Of a DNA stretch of 64,000 bases, positions 1 to 7,887 are shown in pieces (the first letter of the stretch is position 1; the number at the start of each line of letters is the position of its first letter). The stretch comes from an uncultured Porphyromonas sp. (lineage in GTDB: Bacteria > Bacteroidota > Bacteroidia > Bacteroidales > Porphyromonadaceae). Made by a program: the position numbers and the translations under genes. Where the stretch lies: contig NZ_CAJPPN010000003.1 in the NCBI RefSeq assembly GCF_905372525.1, positions 42,677-106,676 on the forward strand. Reading direction: 5' to 3'. Below the pieces are notes generated by a model. It saw only the letters and a program-made list of their open reading frames with translations. It was not told where the DNA came from and made no database searches.

Positions 1-183
1 ATAGATGAGCTCACGTGCCGAGAGCTTGTCATAGGCATGTACGACCGTGTTTGGGGCCACTTGCATCAGCACGGCTAGGTCTCGTACGGAGGGGATACGT
101 CCCTCTTCCTGATACTTACCCGAGAGGATGCCCTCGGTAATATAGTCGATGATGTGGGTGAAGCCCACGTTGAGATAAGCCAT
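1..183 (-). CDS. GntR-family (YtrA-type) transcriptional regulator, partial
   Basis: Reading the minus strand from the ATG at 183 gives 61 codons running off the window edge. The N-terminus has the winged-helix pattern of GntR regulators (ITEGILSGKYQEEGRIPSVR, then a recognition-helix segment with VAPNTVVHAY). The short arrangement next to ABC-transporter genes is that of the YtrA subfamily, whose members usually repress their own operon. It lies 6 bp downstream of the permease gene and is the last gene of the leftward unit. A strong palindrome at the operon promoter (1922-1943) is its likely binding site, which is inference. The effector domain lies outside the window. Confidence 0.85.
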   Translation of the reverse strand, partial: MAYLNVGFTHIIDYITEGILSGKYQEEGRIPSVRDLAVLMQVAPNTVVHAYDKLSARELIY

Positions 184-189
184 GTCATC

Positions 190-1002
190 TTACTTAATTT
201 GGATTGTCTTGAGCCTATAGTAGATGCCGTAGGCTATAGCAGCATTAACGATAAGCATGACGCTACTATAGACGTTACGTATGAACGCCAGCTCCCTCTC
301 TAGCTGTTCTATTTCACTATCGTTATAGAAGCTTGCGTTACTGAATATCCTGACTGTCTGGGAGGTGCTTATCCCAATAACAAGGATTATGATGAGCCCA
401 ATGGCGCAGAATCCGAAGAGTGGGCGTCGGAAGTAGAGCATGCAGAGGACAGGCATCACAATAGCAAAGATAGTCGATGAGAGTAGTGCGATCTGATTGG
501 CTGTGCTTAGATTATCGATATCTTTCATGAGCTCCCTTCCTATCTCCCGTAAGAAGAACTCATTCTTAACTACGTCATCGGGCGCTATCCAGCTGAAGAT
601 TAGTGCGATGATCGTTATGGACATCAGGGTGATGAATAGGTATCCAAGCGTCGCTAGAGCCATCGTAGCTATCTTCTCCCCGACAGAGGCCGGTATCTGC
701 GTGAAGGCTGAGGGATTAGAGGTATGCACGAGCTGGCAGATCCAGATCAGGCAGTATATCCAGGTGGCGAGTGCATAGGAGAGGAGGAGAGTCCCATCGA
801 GGAAGGACTCGGCGAGCTTTCTATAGGCGAACTCTAGGTTGAACCCCGAGCCGATCAAGTTGATGAGGAGGGGGGCTGCGATGAAGACAATAGCCATGAC
901 GAGCTGAAAGATCAGGAAGGATCTGAGTGAGCCCGTCAGGCTAGCCTTGGTGAGTAGGAGGATACGACCAAGGGATGATGTATGGAGACTAGAGGTATTC
1001 AT
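190..1002 (-). CDS. ABC exporter membrane subunit
   Basis: A 270-residue protein with about six hydrophobic segments (near residues 28-52, 72-96, 112-140, 172-190, 195-212 and 247-262) and no recognisable extracytoplasmic domain. It sits between an ABC ATPase gene (47 bp upstream) and a GntR regulator gene (6 bp downstream), the layout of YtrA-regulated exporters, so it is taken to be the membrane partner of that ATPase. The substrate cannot be read from the sequence; related systems are linked to cell-envelope stress or antibiotic response. It is a single permease, so the working transporter may be a homodimer. Confidence 0.7.
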   Translation of the reverse strand: MNTSSLHTSSLGRILLLTKASLTGSLRSFLIFQLVMAIVFIAAPLLINLIGSGFNLEFAYRKLAESFLDGTLLLSYALATWIYCLIWICQLVHTSNPSAFTQIPASVGEKIATMALATLGYLFITLMSITIIALIFSWIAPDDVVKNEFFLREIGRELMKDIDNLSTANQIALLSSTIFAIVMPVLCMLYFRRPLFGFCAIGLIIILVIGISTSQTVRIFSNASFYNDSEIEQLERELAFIRNVYSSVMLIVNAAIAYGIYYRLKTIQIK

Positions 1003-1048
1003 TGTCGTTGTATTGTTGTTTGGGTGTGAGATAGGGCGGAGTCAGTGA

Positions 1049-1894
1049 TTAGTGCTTCTCAGAGAGAGCCTGTAGGATGCGATCACGCTCAGAGATAACG
1101 GCATTGAAGAAGAGCTCCATGCTGTAGTTGCTCTCAGACTCTTCGCTCCCATCACTTGGTAGGATACCTACTGTACCTACTGCTGAGGGCTCACTATAGA
1201 GAGCCTTGTCTGCTAGCTCGGGAGTGATTAGTCTGAAGCTTAGTCGCTCTGTGATATCTGCTACTGTAGCATTGCAGAAGATAGATCCTCGCTCCATGAT
1301 GAGTATACGGTCTATTAGCTGCTCTAGGTCTCTCACTTGGTGCGTGCTGATGATGATCGTCTGCTCGTCGGTGGTGTAGCGGGCTACGGTACGGCGGAAC
1401 TCACCCTTAGATGGGATGTCTAGGCCGTTGGTGGGCTCGTCGAGTAGGAGCAGGGGCACACGCAGGGATAAGGCAAAGGCTATGAGAGCCTTCTTCTTCT
1501 GCCCTTGAGAGATCTTCTTGAGGTTCATATCCCACTGCAGCCCGAAGGTGTCTATCAGCTCCTTGGCTACCGCTTCATCGTAGTTTGGGTAGAAAGGGGC
1601 AGATATGTCGAAGAAGCTTCGGATCGAGATCGGGGGTACCTGAAACTCCTCTGGTAGCAGATATACCTGCTGGAGGAAAGAGACAGCTCGGTGCTTAGGG
1701 TCTAAGTCTAGTACCTTGAGCTCTCCCTGACGGCGTAGGAGCTGCCCATAGAGGAGCTTGAGTAGGGTAGTCTTCCCCTCGCCATTGCGCCCTAGTAGGC
1801 CGACGATGCTCCCTTTGGGGAGCTCCAGGCTTAGGCTGTCGAAGATGTTACGACGACGGGTATAGCCGAATGATAGTTGCTTTACAGTGATCAT
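1049..1894 (-). CDS. ABC transporter ATP-binding protein
   Basis: ATPase of an exporter. From the ATG at 1894 the protein begins MITVKQLSFGYTRRR and shows Walker A GRNGEGKTT, signature SQGQKKK (a variant of LSGGQ), Walker B LLLLDEPTNGLD and the switch histidine in ISTHQ. The frame is open upstream to 1987, but the extra 31 residues are unlike the family and would be encoded across the promoter and operator, so the 1894 start (281 residues) is preferred. The C-terminal 60 or so residues are less conserved. It is the first gene of the unit with the permease and GntR genes. Confidence 0.88.
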   Translation of the reverse strand: MITVKQLSFGYTRRRNIFDSLSLELPKGSIVGLLGRNGEGKTTLLKLLYGQLLRRQGELKVLDLDPKHRAVSFLQQVYLLPEEFQVPPISIRSFFDISAPFYPNYDEAVAKELIDTFGLQWDMNLKKISQGQKKKALIAFALSLRVPLLLLDEPTNGLDIPSKGEFRRTVARYTTDEQTIIISTHQVRDLEQLIDRILIMERGSIFCNATVADITERLSFRLITPELADKALYSEPSAVGTVGILPSDGSEESESNYSMELFFNAVISERDRILQALSEKH

Positions 1895-1921
1895 AGCTTG
1901 TAATGTGGATGATGTATTGAT

Positions 1922-1943
1922 GTGTACCATTATTGTGGTACAC
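1922..1943 (-). promoter_or_regulatory. Palindromic operator of the GntR/ABC operon
   Basis: Perfect 8-bp inverted repeat GTGTACCA / TGGTACAC separated by 6 bp. It starts 28 bp upstream of the chosen ATPase start and lies where transcription from the adjacent -7 box should begin. The dyad size fits a dimeric GntR protein, and the regulator is encoded in the same operon, so autoregulation is inferred. Confidence 0.7.
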
Positions 1944-1945
1944 TG

Positions 1946-1953
1946 CAAAGGTA
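1946..1953 (-). promoter_or_regulatory. Bacteroidota-type -7 promoter element (ABC operon)
   Basis: On the minus strand the sequence is TACCTTTG, a full match to the Bacteroidota -7 consensus TAnnTTTG. The expected transcription start falls inside the adjacent palindrome. No convincing -33 TTG at the usual spacing was found. Confidence 0.6.
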
Positions 1954-2117
1954 ACAAACTTTTCTTAACTACTACCATCGTGCTCAAATTCTTCTTTATC
2001 CAGCCCTCTTAGTAGCAGAGCTGTCCACTCCTTGCTCTCCATCCTCTCCACTTAAGCTGAGACGATCTACCCTTGGCTACCTGTACTGATGTTCACGGAT
2101 CTCGTAGTGGAGTATAT

Positions 2118-2160
2118 ATGGCTAGCCCCCTAGAGAGAACCTCTCTAGGGGGCTAGCCAT
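2118..2160 (-). terminator. Hairpin terminator after the 2187-3641 gene
   Basis: Perfect 20-bp stem (2118-2137 / 2141-2160) with a 3-nt loop, 26 bp beyond the stop of the leftward gene at 2187. There is no long T tract, which is common in this phylum. Confidence 0.75.
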
Positions 2161-2186
2161 GTATGGGATATCTAGGGTGGAGGTGC

Positions 2187-3641
2187 CTATCGACGCTCGC
2201 TCCAGGAGGAGGTGAGGCATAGGATAGGTAGGCTTAGTCGTAGGGCTACTCGGGCACGCGAACTCTGATGGTCGTAGCCAGCGAAGAGACCTAGACGTGC
2301 GAGGTCACCCCAGCCGATCGAGTACCCCGCCTCGGTGTAGGCGCGACCATCCTGCCCGATGAAGTTCTTGAGGTGCAGGGCATCGTCCATCTTGAGAAAT
2401 TCGCCGAAGGCTCTCGTGCGTGAGAGGAGGAAGTGACCACTCAGGTAGTTCACCTCCTGAGTCGTCCAAGCTTCTCCCCCAATATAGTCTATGGGGAGAG
2501 TCGTCCAGGCCCTATGTAGAGGTGTGCGACCTACAGCTGGGAGGTGTGCGAAGTACTTCTCGTCACTCTGGCTACGTAGTCCGTGGGAGAGGTAGCCCCC
2601 TACTGAGACCTTGAAGTCCAGCCTACTGCCTACCCTCAGCGGGATGCATCCTCGTACGAAGCCCTCGACCATGCTGTACTCGCTATAGGGGATCGTGCTC
2701 CGATCAATACCCTGTGGGCGAAGAGCCTGACGATAGATTAGCCCGAGTTCCTTACGGAATCCTATGGGTATCGGGGTCGTGGTGACGGAGGGATTGAGGA
2801 AGGAGGGGGCCCAGAGGAGCTGTCCCTCTGCCACGAGTGCTCTGTGGTGGGCAAGGGCTGGTGTGACCTGGCTCTTTCTGTCCTCAAAGGTGAGGCTCGT
2901 CGAGAGATCTATCCCTCGCCCGAGACCGATCCTATTGCGTAGGGTGGCGAAGAGCTTCTCATAGTCACGTACTGGGCTATTTGTCCCGGGGAGAGCGCCA
3001 TAGTAGTCCTGGTAGATCTCCTCTGGTGTGAGGTGCGTCGTCTCTCGTGAGGTACGTCCAGCGGATAGGACGAGCAGACCGCTGAGCCGAGGAGCGTAGT
3101 AGAGCAGGAGGTGGTTCTCCGTGAACCACTGGTGGGAGCGTAGGGTGTAGTTATTGGAGGTACGTAGGCGGATGCTCTTACCAGCTCCGAGCCATCGGAC
3201 GAACTGCAGTTCGTATCCGAGCCACTGCCCATCTACCTGATTGCGGTCTGGGATAAGGTTAGCGATACCGTCTACTCCTATTTGCCACCTCCCGAGATCG
3301 ATATTGACGCCCGTGCTCCACTGGATCAGGCGCTTCATCGTAGAGGCCTTACCCCCAGAGGCTTCATGGCTACGAGCCTGACTGGCTGCAACGGCTCGGA
3401 GGAATTCGTATCCCCGATCCTGGTTATAGGGATAGGGCGGCTCATGCCTGAAGAGGCGGTCGATCTCCTCGATCCCGTAGCTCCGCTGTGTGAGCTGGGA
3501 CTGAATGAAGGTCTCCTGCTGCCTCTCTAGGCTATCGCGTAGAGCCTCTCCCCGTTCACTAGGGCTCTGTGCTTGAGCCCTAGTGAGGGGGAAGAGGCTC
3601 AGCAGTAGGGTAGCTCCGAGGGTACGAACGAGGTGGTGCAT
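2187..3641 (-). CDS. Secreted outer-membrane barrel protein, DUF5686-like
   Basis: 484 residues with a signal peptide (MHHLVRTLGATLLLSLFPLT, cleavage near AQAQ). The rest alternates short polar and aromatic stretches typical of outer-membrane beta strands. The final third (around WTTLPIDYIGG, LHLKNFIGQDGRAY and GYSIGWGDLARLGLFAGY) recalls the C-terminal barrel of DUF5686 proteins, but the N-terminal plug region of that family is not obvious, so the family call is tentative. It starts 6 bp after the stop of the CBM9-like gene, so the two are probably co-transcribed. The role is unknown. Confidence 0.55.
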   Translation of the reverse strand: MHHLVRTLGATLLLSLFPLTRAQAQSPSERGEALRDSLERQQETFIQSQLTQRSYGIEEIDRLFRHEPPYPYNQDRGYEFLRAVAASQARSHEASGGKASTMKRLIQWSTGVNIDLGRWQIGVDGIANLIPDRNQVDGQWLGYELQFVRWLGAGKSIRLRTSNNYTLRSHQWFTENHLLLYYAPRLSGLLVLSAGRTSRETTHLTPEEIYQDYYGALPGTNSPVRDYEKLFATLRNRIGLGRGIDLSTSLTFEDRKSQVTPALAHHRALVAEGQLLWAPSFLNPSVTTTPIPIGFRKELGLIYRQALRPQGIDRSTIPYSEYSMVEGFVRGCIPLRVGSRLDFKVSVGGYLSHGLRSQSDEKYFAHLPAVGRTPLHRAWTTLPIDYIGGEAWTTQEVNYLSGHFLLSRTRAFGEFLKMDDALHLKNFIGQDGRAYTEAGYSIGWGDLARLGLFAGYDHQSSRARVALRLSLPILCLTSSWSERR

Positions 3642-3647
3642 GATGGG

Positions 3648-4292
3648 TTAGGGTTGTAGGATGAATTCCCCAAAGAACTGTGGGCGGTGAAAGGCTGGCT
3701 TGACCTCCACGATGGGTGCCCAGCTAAGGAAGTGTGGGTGTGCCGTCTTGTCTCCGCACTTGTAGAGGTTGGCGAAGAAGTGGTCAGGGCGACCAGCCGT
3801 GTAGCCCATAGTCCACCAGGAGAGGGATACCGTGAGTGTCCAAGCATGCGCCCCCGTGGTCTCTATGCCCCGCTGCCCTAGGTGACTTCCCCAGCGCTCT
3901 ATGGCTGCGAACTCTCCCTCGGTGAGTAGCGTGCTCTCGCTAGGACTCGTATGGTGGGCTGCATAGCAGACCCCTGCGGCATTGAACTCGAAGTTGGTGT
4001 ATGCCTCTCCTCGCTCTCGCTGCATGAAGAGCTCCACACAGCTGTCCTCGTGTACGTAGTGTCCATCTCCGGGGGATAGGGTACGCAGATCCTCTCCCGC
4101 CACGACATAGCAGGCATAGAGAGCCTCGTCGTCGTAGCCGAGGTAGGCTGCTACGAGGGGACGATGGGGGAAGTCCTGAGGCCAATTGAGGGTGTCGATA
4201 TAGATCGCCTGTCCCTGCTCTCGGAGTGTCGTCGTGAGTGCCTCCAATGAGCGCCCCTGACGCTCTATGCGTGGGATGATTGCTTGCTTCAT
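3648..4292 (-). CDS. CBM9-like carbohydrate-binding domain protein
   Basis: 214 residues forming a single domain like the carbohydrate-binding module family 9 homologues common in Bacteroidota. Hallmarks are the ALYACYVV strand, the HEDSCVELFM motif, NFEFNAAGVCYAAH, and the conserved C-terminal pattern FHRPQFFGE. No signal peptide is seen, so a cytoplasmic or non-classically exported protein is likely. Family members resemble glycan-binding modules, but a ligand cannot be assigned. It precedes the barrel-protein gene by 6 bp and follows the LysE-type gene with a 48-bp gap. Confidence 0.7.
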   Translation of the reverse strand: MKQAIIPRIERQGRSLEALTTTLREQGQAIYIDTLNWPQDFPHRPLVAAYLGYDDEALYACYVVAGEDLRTLSPGDGHYVHEDSCVELFMQRERGEAYTNFEFNAAGVCYAAHHTSPSESTLLTEGEFAAIERWGSHLGQRGIETTGAHAWTLTVSLSWWTMGYTAGRPDHFFANLYKCGDKTAHPHFLSWAPIVEVKPAFHRPQFFGEFILQP

Positions 4293-4340
4293 ATGCTTGT
4301 CTAGAATGGGTGTGAGATGAGCTCTCTGCCAGAGGTGCCT

Positions 4341-4997
4341 TTACTCAAAGAGTACGGAGTAAATCCCTAGGGCTGCGATGATGATGAGGACGAGGGCCAC
4401 GAGGCGGTTGATCCACTCTAGGCTCTGCACTCCGAAGCGTAGGGAGAGCTTCTTGACAGCATAGGTCAAGATGATCCACCAGAGTAGACAGCCAATCCCT
4501 ATACCCGCCATAGCAACAAAGAACTCGACGAACTGTAGCTTCACTACTCGTACGAACTCTAGTCGGGTATAGAGGGGGAGGAAGAGCAGAATGATGAAGG
4601 GATTGGAGAGTGTCAGTAGGAATGCACCAGAGACCTTCTTCACGCTATGTACCGACTTCAGGGGATGGATCTGTATGGGCTCGTCATCCTCACGGGGGGC
4701 GACACGGCGGGTCAGCAGGATCGCACAGAAGCCCAAGATGAATATGCTCCCCCCCAAGCGGAGGGAGCTACTATACTGATCAAGGAGGTTCAGCACAATA
4801 CCTACCCCCCAATAGGCGATGAGCCCATAGACGAGGTCGCTAAGTGTAGCACCCAGCCCCACGAGCATCCCTTGCTTCCTCCCTGCCCGCGTCGTCTCAC
4901 GCAGACAGAGTAGCCCCGTCGGCCCCATAGGGGCAGAGACCAGCATACCGATGAGTATCCCCTTTAGGAATGTAAGTAGTAGCTCAAAGAGTAGCAT
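4341..4997 (-). CDS. LysE/RhtB-family exporter
   Basis: Small inner-membrane exporter of the LysE superfamily, which exports amino acids or related metabolites. From the ATG at 4997 it is 218 residues, beginning MLLFELLLTFLKG; the conserved APMGPTGLLC loop follows the first helix, and five further hydrophobic segments follow. The frame is open to 5033, but the -7 box lies at 5006-5013, so a start at 5033 would lie upstream of the mRNA. The chosen ATG is only 9 nt after the -7 box, so the message is nearly leaderless or the true transcription start is elsewhere. Substrate unknown. Confidence 0.75.
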   Translation of the reverse strand: MLLFELLLTFLKGILIGMLVSAPMGPTGLLCLRETTRAGRKQGMLVGLGATLSDLVYGLIAYWGVGIVLNLLDQYSSSLRLGGSIFILGFCAILLTRRVAPREDDEPIQIHPLKSVHSVKKVSGAFLLTLSNPFIILLFLPLYTRLEFVRVVKLQFVEFFVAMAGIGIGCLLWWIILTYAVKKLSLRFGVQSLEWINRLVALVLIIIAALGIYSVLFE

Positions 4998-5005
4998 AAC
5001 GGCTA

Positions 5006-5013
5006 CAAAGATA
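5006..5013 (-). promoter_or_regulatory. -7 promoter element of the LysE-type gene
   Basis: Minus-strand TATCTTTG matches TAnnTTTG. It lies just upstream of the 4997 start codon. Confidence 0.6.
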
Positions 5014-5061
5014 CGTAAATAATGTACTTTCAAGGGAACGCTTCATCCCGTACCTAGGGCT

Positions 5062-5400
5062 GATGCATGAAATCACCACAGTGCGAGGGTAAGGTCGTGG
5101 GGAGCATACGCCTAGGATAGAAGTATCCGCGTCCTAGGTGTAGAGATCCCCAGCGAATACCTCCTACCTAAGGAGGGATGAGTGTACACGTGTGTACACA
5201 ACTGTATACCCACGTGTACACAACAGTATACACGCGTGTACACAAGTGCGCTCTAAGTATGTCCTCTGTAGGGCTCGCTTGTATGTCTATTCCTTGGGGA
5301 TAATGCCTGGGATCTTTAGGGTTGGGCTAAGGCTCCCTGGGATATGAAATAATCCCCCCGAAGATCCAAAGGCAGGAGTGTACGAGCGAGATCATGCGTC
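5062..5400. repeat. Dispersed iteron-bearing element, copy A
   Basis: One of three related intergenic elements (others at 13161-13312 and 57225-57566). It is bounded by GATGCATGA (5062-5070) and TCATGCGTC (5392-5400), an imperfect terminal inverted repeat, 339 bp in total. The core (5121-5276) includes three exact-length 22-bp units at 5182-5203, 5204-5225 and 5226-5247, each with an 18-bp palindrome of the type GTRTACACGYGTGTACAC, followed by a shared CTCTGTAGGGCT block. No ORF is supported inside. It looks like a MITE-like or protein-binding element. Confidence 0.75.
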
Positions 5401-6162
5401 GGTCCTGATTCTGTACCCTAGGATCGATGTATGAGATACGAGGAGGAAGCTGACAGACCAAGCCTATCCCTCTCGGGGTGATACTTGGCGGATCGGGACT
5501 GGTCTATCTGACTCTTTCGCTCTCTGCGAGGCGGGAGCTGTCTGAACCGCTTGAATAGCGCCCTCCGTCAAGGATACCTCAGATCCCATGAGACGAGTAT
5601 ACTGAGAGCGCATCTGCGCCCCTATAAAGAACGCCTTCGTCACCTTACATAGGTGATGAGTGCGCTCTTACCGAGAGCGTAACAGCCCTCTCGGTATGTT
5701 CGTTTTTGTGGTCTTGGGGCATTTGATACATAGGATGTTGTATGGAGATAGATTTATTGGTAACCACCTCTTCGTGGAGCAGGATATAGCTCGCCCTACT
5801 ACTTTTACAACTGTACAATAGGTCTACACGTACGGACGGGAGGTACACCTACATAGCTAGGAGTACGATGGGGATGATGGTAGGCGATACCTTTATACTG
5901 CACAATAGGTCTACACGCACGGACGGGAGGCACACCTACATAGCTGGGGGTGCGATGGGGATGATGGTAGGCGATGTGTGGAGCCTACGAGGAATATGGC
6001 TAGAGGAGGTGATAGGATCGAGCTTAGTACCCTCACAACGAGGGCATGCGCAGCTATGCCCGAGGAGGTACTATAGTGCAGAGTGAGTGGTGAGGGAGGG
6101 AGGATAGTGCACCAGCCCTAAAGGATGATGTCGTTTACTTGGGTATACAAAGGGAATTAACG
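5401..6162. other. Long intergenic region with small repeats and no gene
   Basis: Between element A and the DUF488 promoter no ORF has convincing protein character. The region holds a 9-bp-stem hairpin (5669-5677 / 5688-5696) and a two-copy 78-bp direct repeat (separate entry). Short frames at 5645-5848 and 5868-6086 run through repeats and have no family resemblance. Confidence 0.6.
5811..5975. repeat. Tandem duplicated 78-bp sequence, period 87 bp
   Basis: Copies at 5811-5888 and 5898-5975 differ only by six transitions. All four GTAC tetramers of copy 1 are altered in copy 2, becoming GCAC three times and GTGC once. No function recognised. Confidence 0.85.
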
Positions 6163-6170
6163 TATCTTTG
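6163..6170 (+). promoter_or_regulatory. -7 promoter element of the DUF488 gene
   Basis: TATCTTTG matches TAnnTTTG, with a TTG at 6139-6141 that gives a near-standard -33 spacing of 21 bp. Start codon at 6231. Confidence 0.65.
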
Positions 6171-6230
6171 TCTTAGGGTGGTGGGTGTCTTTACCTCCTC
6201 CCTTTGTGGGTTTCTTAATTAGTTAGAACT

Positions 6231-6608
6231 ATGGAACTACTCCTCAAGCGAGCCTATCAGCCAGCCTCTCCTACAGATGGCTATCGTGTCCTCGTCGATC
6301 GCCTCTGGCCTCGTGGGCTCAGTCGGCAAGAGGCAAAGCTGGACGAATGGAACAAAGACCTTGCTCCCTCTACAGCACTCCGCCAGTGGTTTGGGCATGA
6401 CCCTGCCCGATGGAAGACCTTCGGAGAGCGTTACCTCGCAGAGCTACGGGCGAGTGATGCCTGCCAGACCTTCCTAGACAAAGTGCAGCAGCAGGAGCGT
6501 GTAACCCTCGTCTACGCTGCTCGAGATGAGGAGCACTGTCACCCCCTCGTGCTGAAGGCTTACCTCGAGGAGCTGATGCACCGGGATGCTCCCCACGGCA
6601 AATCATAG
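6231..6608 (+). CDS. DUF488 family protein
   Basis: 125 residues, full length for the short DUF488 (YeaO-like) group. The signature VDRLWPRGLSR near residues 22-32, the WFGHDPARW stretch, and the VTLVYAARDEEHCH segment near the C-terminus are diagnostic. Members are small cytoplasmic proteins of unsettled function. It lies 62 bp upstream of meaB in the same direction and may share its transcript; a functional link to meaB is not established. Confidence 0.88.
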   Translation: MELLLKRAYQPASPTDGYRVLVDRLWPRGLSRQEAKLDEWNKDLAPSTALRQWFGHDPARWKTFGERYLAELRASDACQTFLDKVQQQERVTLVYAARDEEHCHPLVLKAYLEELMHRDAPHGKS

Positions 6609-6670
6609 TTCCCCCCGAGACATAGCCCCCCCTTAAGCGTACTTACTACAACACAACAGATATAGACGAT

Positions 6671-7786
6671 ATGGATATCAACGAAGAGCGGCTGCACCAC
6701 CCCGAGAATGACCCTGCCTACCTAGGGCTCAAGGTCAATGAAGGGGTAGCAGCACAGCCGATGATCAACCCAAACCTGAGGCGTGTGGCACGGCGTACCT
6801 ATACGGTAGATGAGTTCGTGGCAGGTATACTTGCCTCTGACATCACATGTCTGAGTCAGGCCGTTACCCTTGTGGAGAGCAATCGCCCAGAGCATCAGGC
6901 CGTCGCTCAGCAGATCATAGAGCGCTGCCTGCCCTACTCGGGTAGGTCAATGCGCATCGGTATCACTGGCGTGCCTGGGGCGGGGAAGAGCACCTCGATA
7001 GATACCTTCGGCATGCACCTCGTCAAGCAGGGGCGCAGGCTCGCCGTCCTAGCTATCGACCCAAGTAGTGAACGCTCGGGTGGATCGATCCTAGGGGACA
7101 AGACTCGTATGGAACAGCTCTCCAGAGAGAAGAATGCCTTCATACGTCCTAGCCCTACGGCCGGTTCACTCGGTGGGGTTGCTCGCAAGACGAGAGAGAC
7201 GATCATCCTCTGTGAGGCTGCAGGCTTCGATACCATCTTCGTGGAGACGGTAGGTGTCGGGCAGAGTGAGACGGCGGTGCACTCGATGGTGGACTTCTTC
7301 CTGCTGATACAGCTAGCAGGCACAGGAGACGAACTGCAGGGGATCAAGCGTGGTATCATGGAGATGGCAGATGCTATCGTCATCAACAAGGCCGATGGTG
7401 ACAACATCGACAAGGCCAACCTCGCCGCCTCCCACTTCCGCAATGCCCTACATCTCTTCCCCCCGACAGAGTCGGGCTGGCGACCCAAGGTGCTCACCTA
7501 CTCGGGCTTCTATGGCATCGGGATCAAGGAGATCTGGGATATGATCGACGAATACCGACACTTCGCTATGGACTCGGGCTACTTCACGGAAAAGCGTCAG
7601 CGTCAGGCTAAGTGGTGGATGTATGAGAGTATCAACGATGCCCTCAAGGCCTCCTTCTACCAGAACGAACGTGTACAACGCCTTCGTAGTGAAGTAGAGC
7701 AGCAGGTACTCTCCGATACACTCTCTTCCTTCGTGGGGGCACAGCGTCTGCTGGATACGTACTTCGAGGCTCTAAAGGGTAAGTAG
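6671..7786 (+). CDS. meaB: Methylmalonyl-CoA mutase-associated GTPase MeaB
   Basis: Cytoplasmic G3E-class P-loop GTPase that protects and reactivates the adenosylcobalamin-dependent methylmalonyl-CoA mutase. Walker A is GVPGAGKST (residues 100-108). The block DPSSERSGGSILGDKTRM, FVETVGVGQSE and the NKADGDN base-recognition motif are all typical, and 371 residues is a normal length. The mutase subunits are not in this window. The epimerase and decarboxylase genes about 6 kb away serve the same propionate pathway, which supports the call. Confidence 0.95.
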   Translation: MDINEERLHHPENDPAYLGLKVNEGVAAQPMINPNLRRVARRTYTVDEFVAGILASDITCLSQAVTLVESNRPEHQAVAQQIIERCLPYSGRSMRIGITGVPGAGKSTSIDTFGMHLVKQGRRLAVLAIDPSSERSGGSILGDKTRMEQLSREKNAFIRPSPTAGSLGGVARKTRETIILCEAAGFDTIFVETVGVGQSETAVHSMVDFFLLIQLAGTGDELQGIKRGIMEMADAIVINKADGDNIDKANLAASHFRNALHLFPPTESGWRPKVLTYSGFYGIGIKEIWDMIDEYRHFAMDSGYFTEKRQRQAKWWMYESINDALKASFYQNERVQRLRSEVEQQVLSDTLSSFVGAQRLLDTYFEALKGK

Positions 7787-7828
7787 GACTCAGGTCTCTA
7801 TATATCTTTAGTAGACCCATACCAAAGG

Positions 7829-7868
7829 CAAAGAAGCCGTGCAAGACGAGTCTTGCACGGCTTCTTTG
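7829..7868. terminator. Bidirectional hairpin terminator between meaB and sialidase
   Basis: Nearly perfect 18-bp stem (7829-7846 / 7851-7868) with a CGAG loop and A/T-rich edges, placed between two converging genes. Confidence 0.85.
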
Positions 7869-7887
7869 TATTCTCTAGGGGAGAGGG

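Noticed and set aside
3599..4185. Several minus-strand frames overlapping the CBM9-like gene
   Set aside because: Shadows of the coding frame; Arg/Ser/Thr-rich composition.
5182..5247. CRISPR-like array
   Set aside because: Units are directly tandem with 4-bp spacers, three only, and occur at three loci; no cas genes.
5868..6086. 72-codon plus-strand frame
   Set aside because: Built from the noncoding tandem repeat; no family character or promoter.
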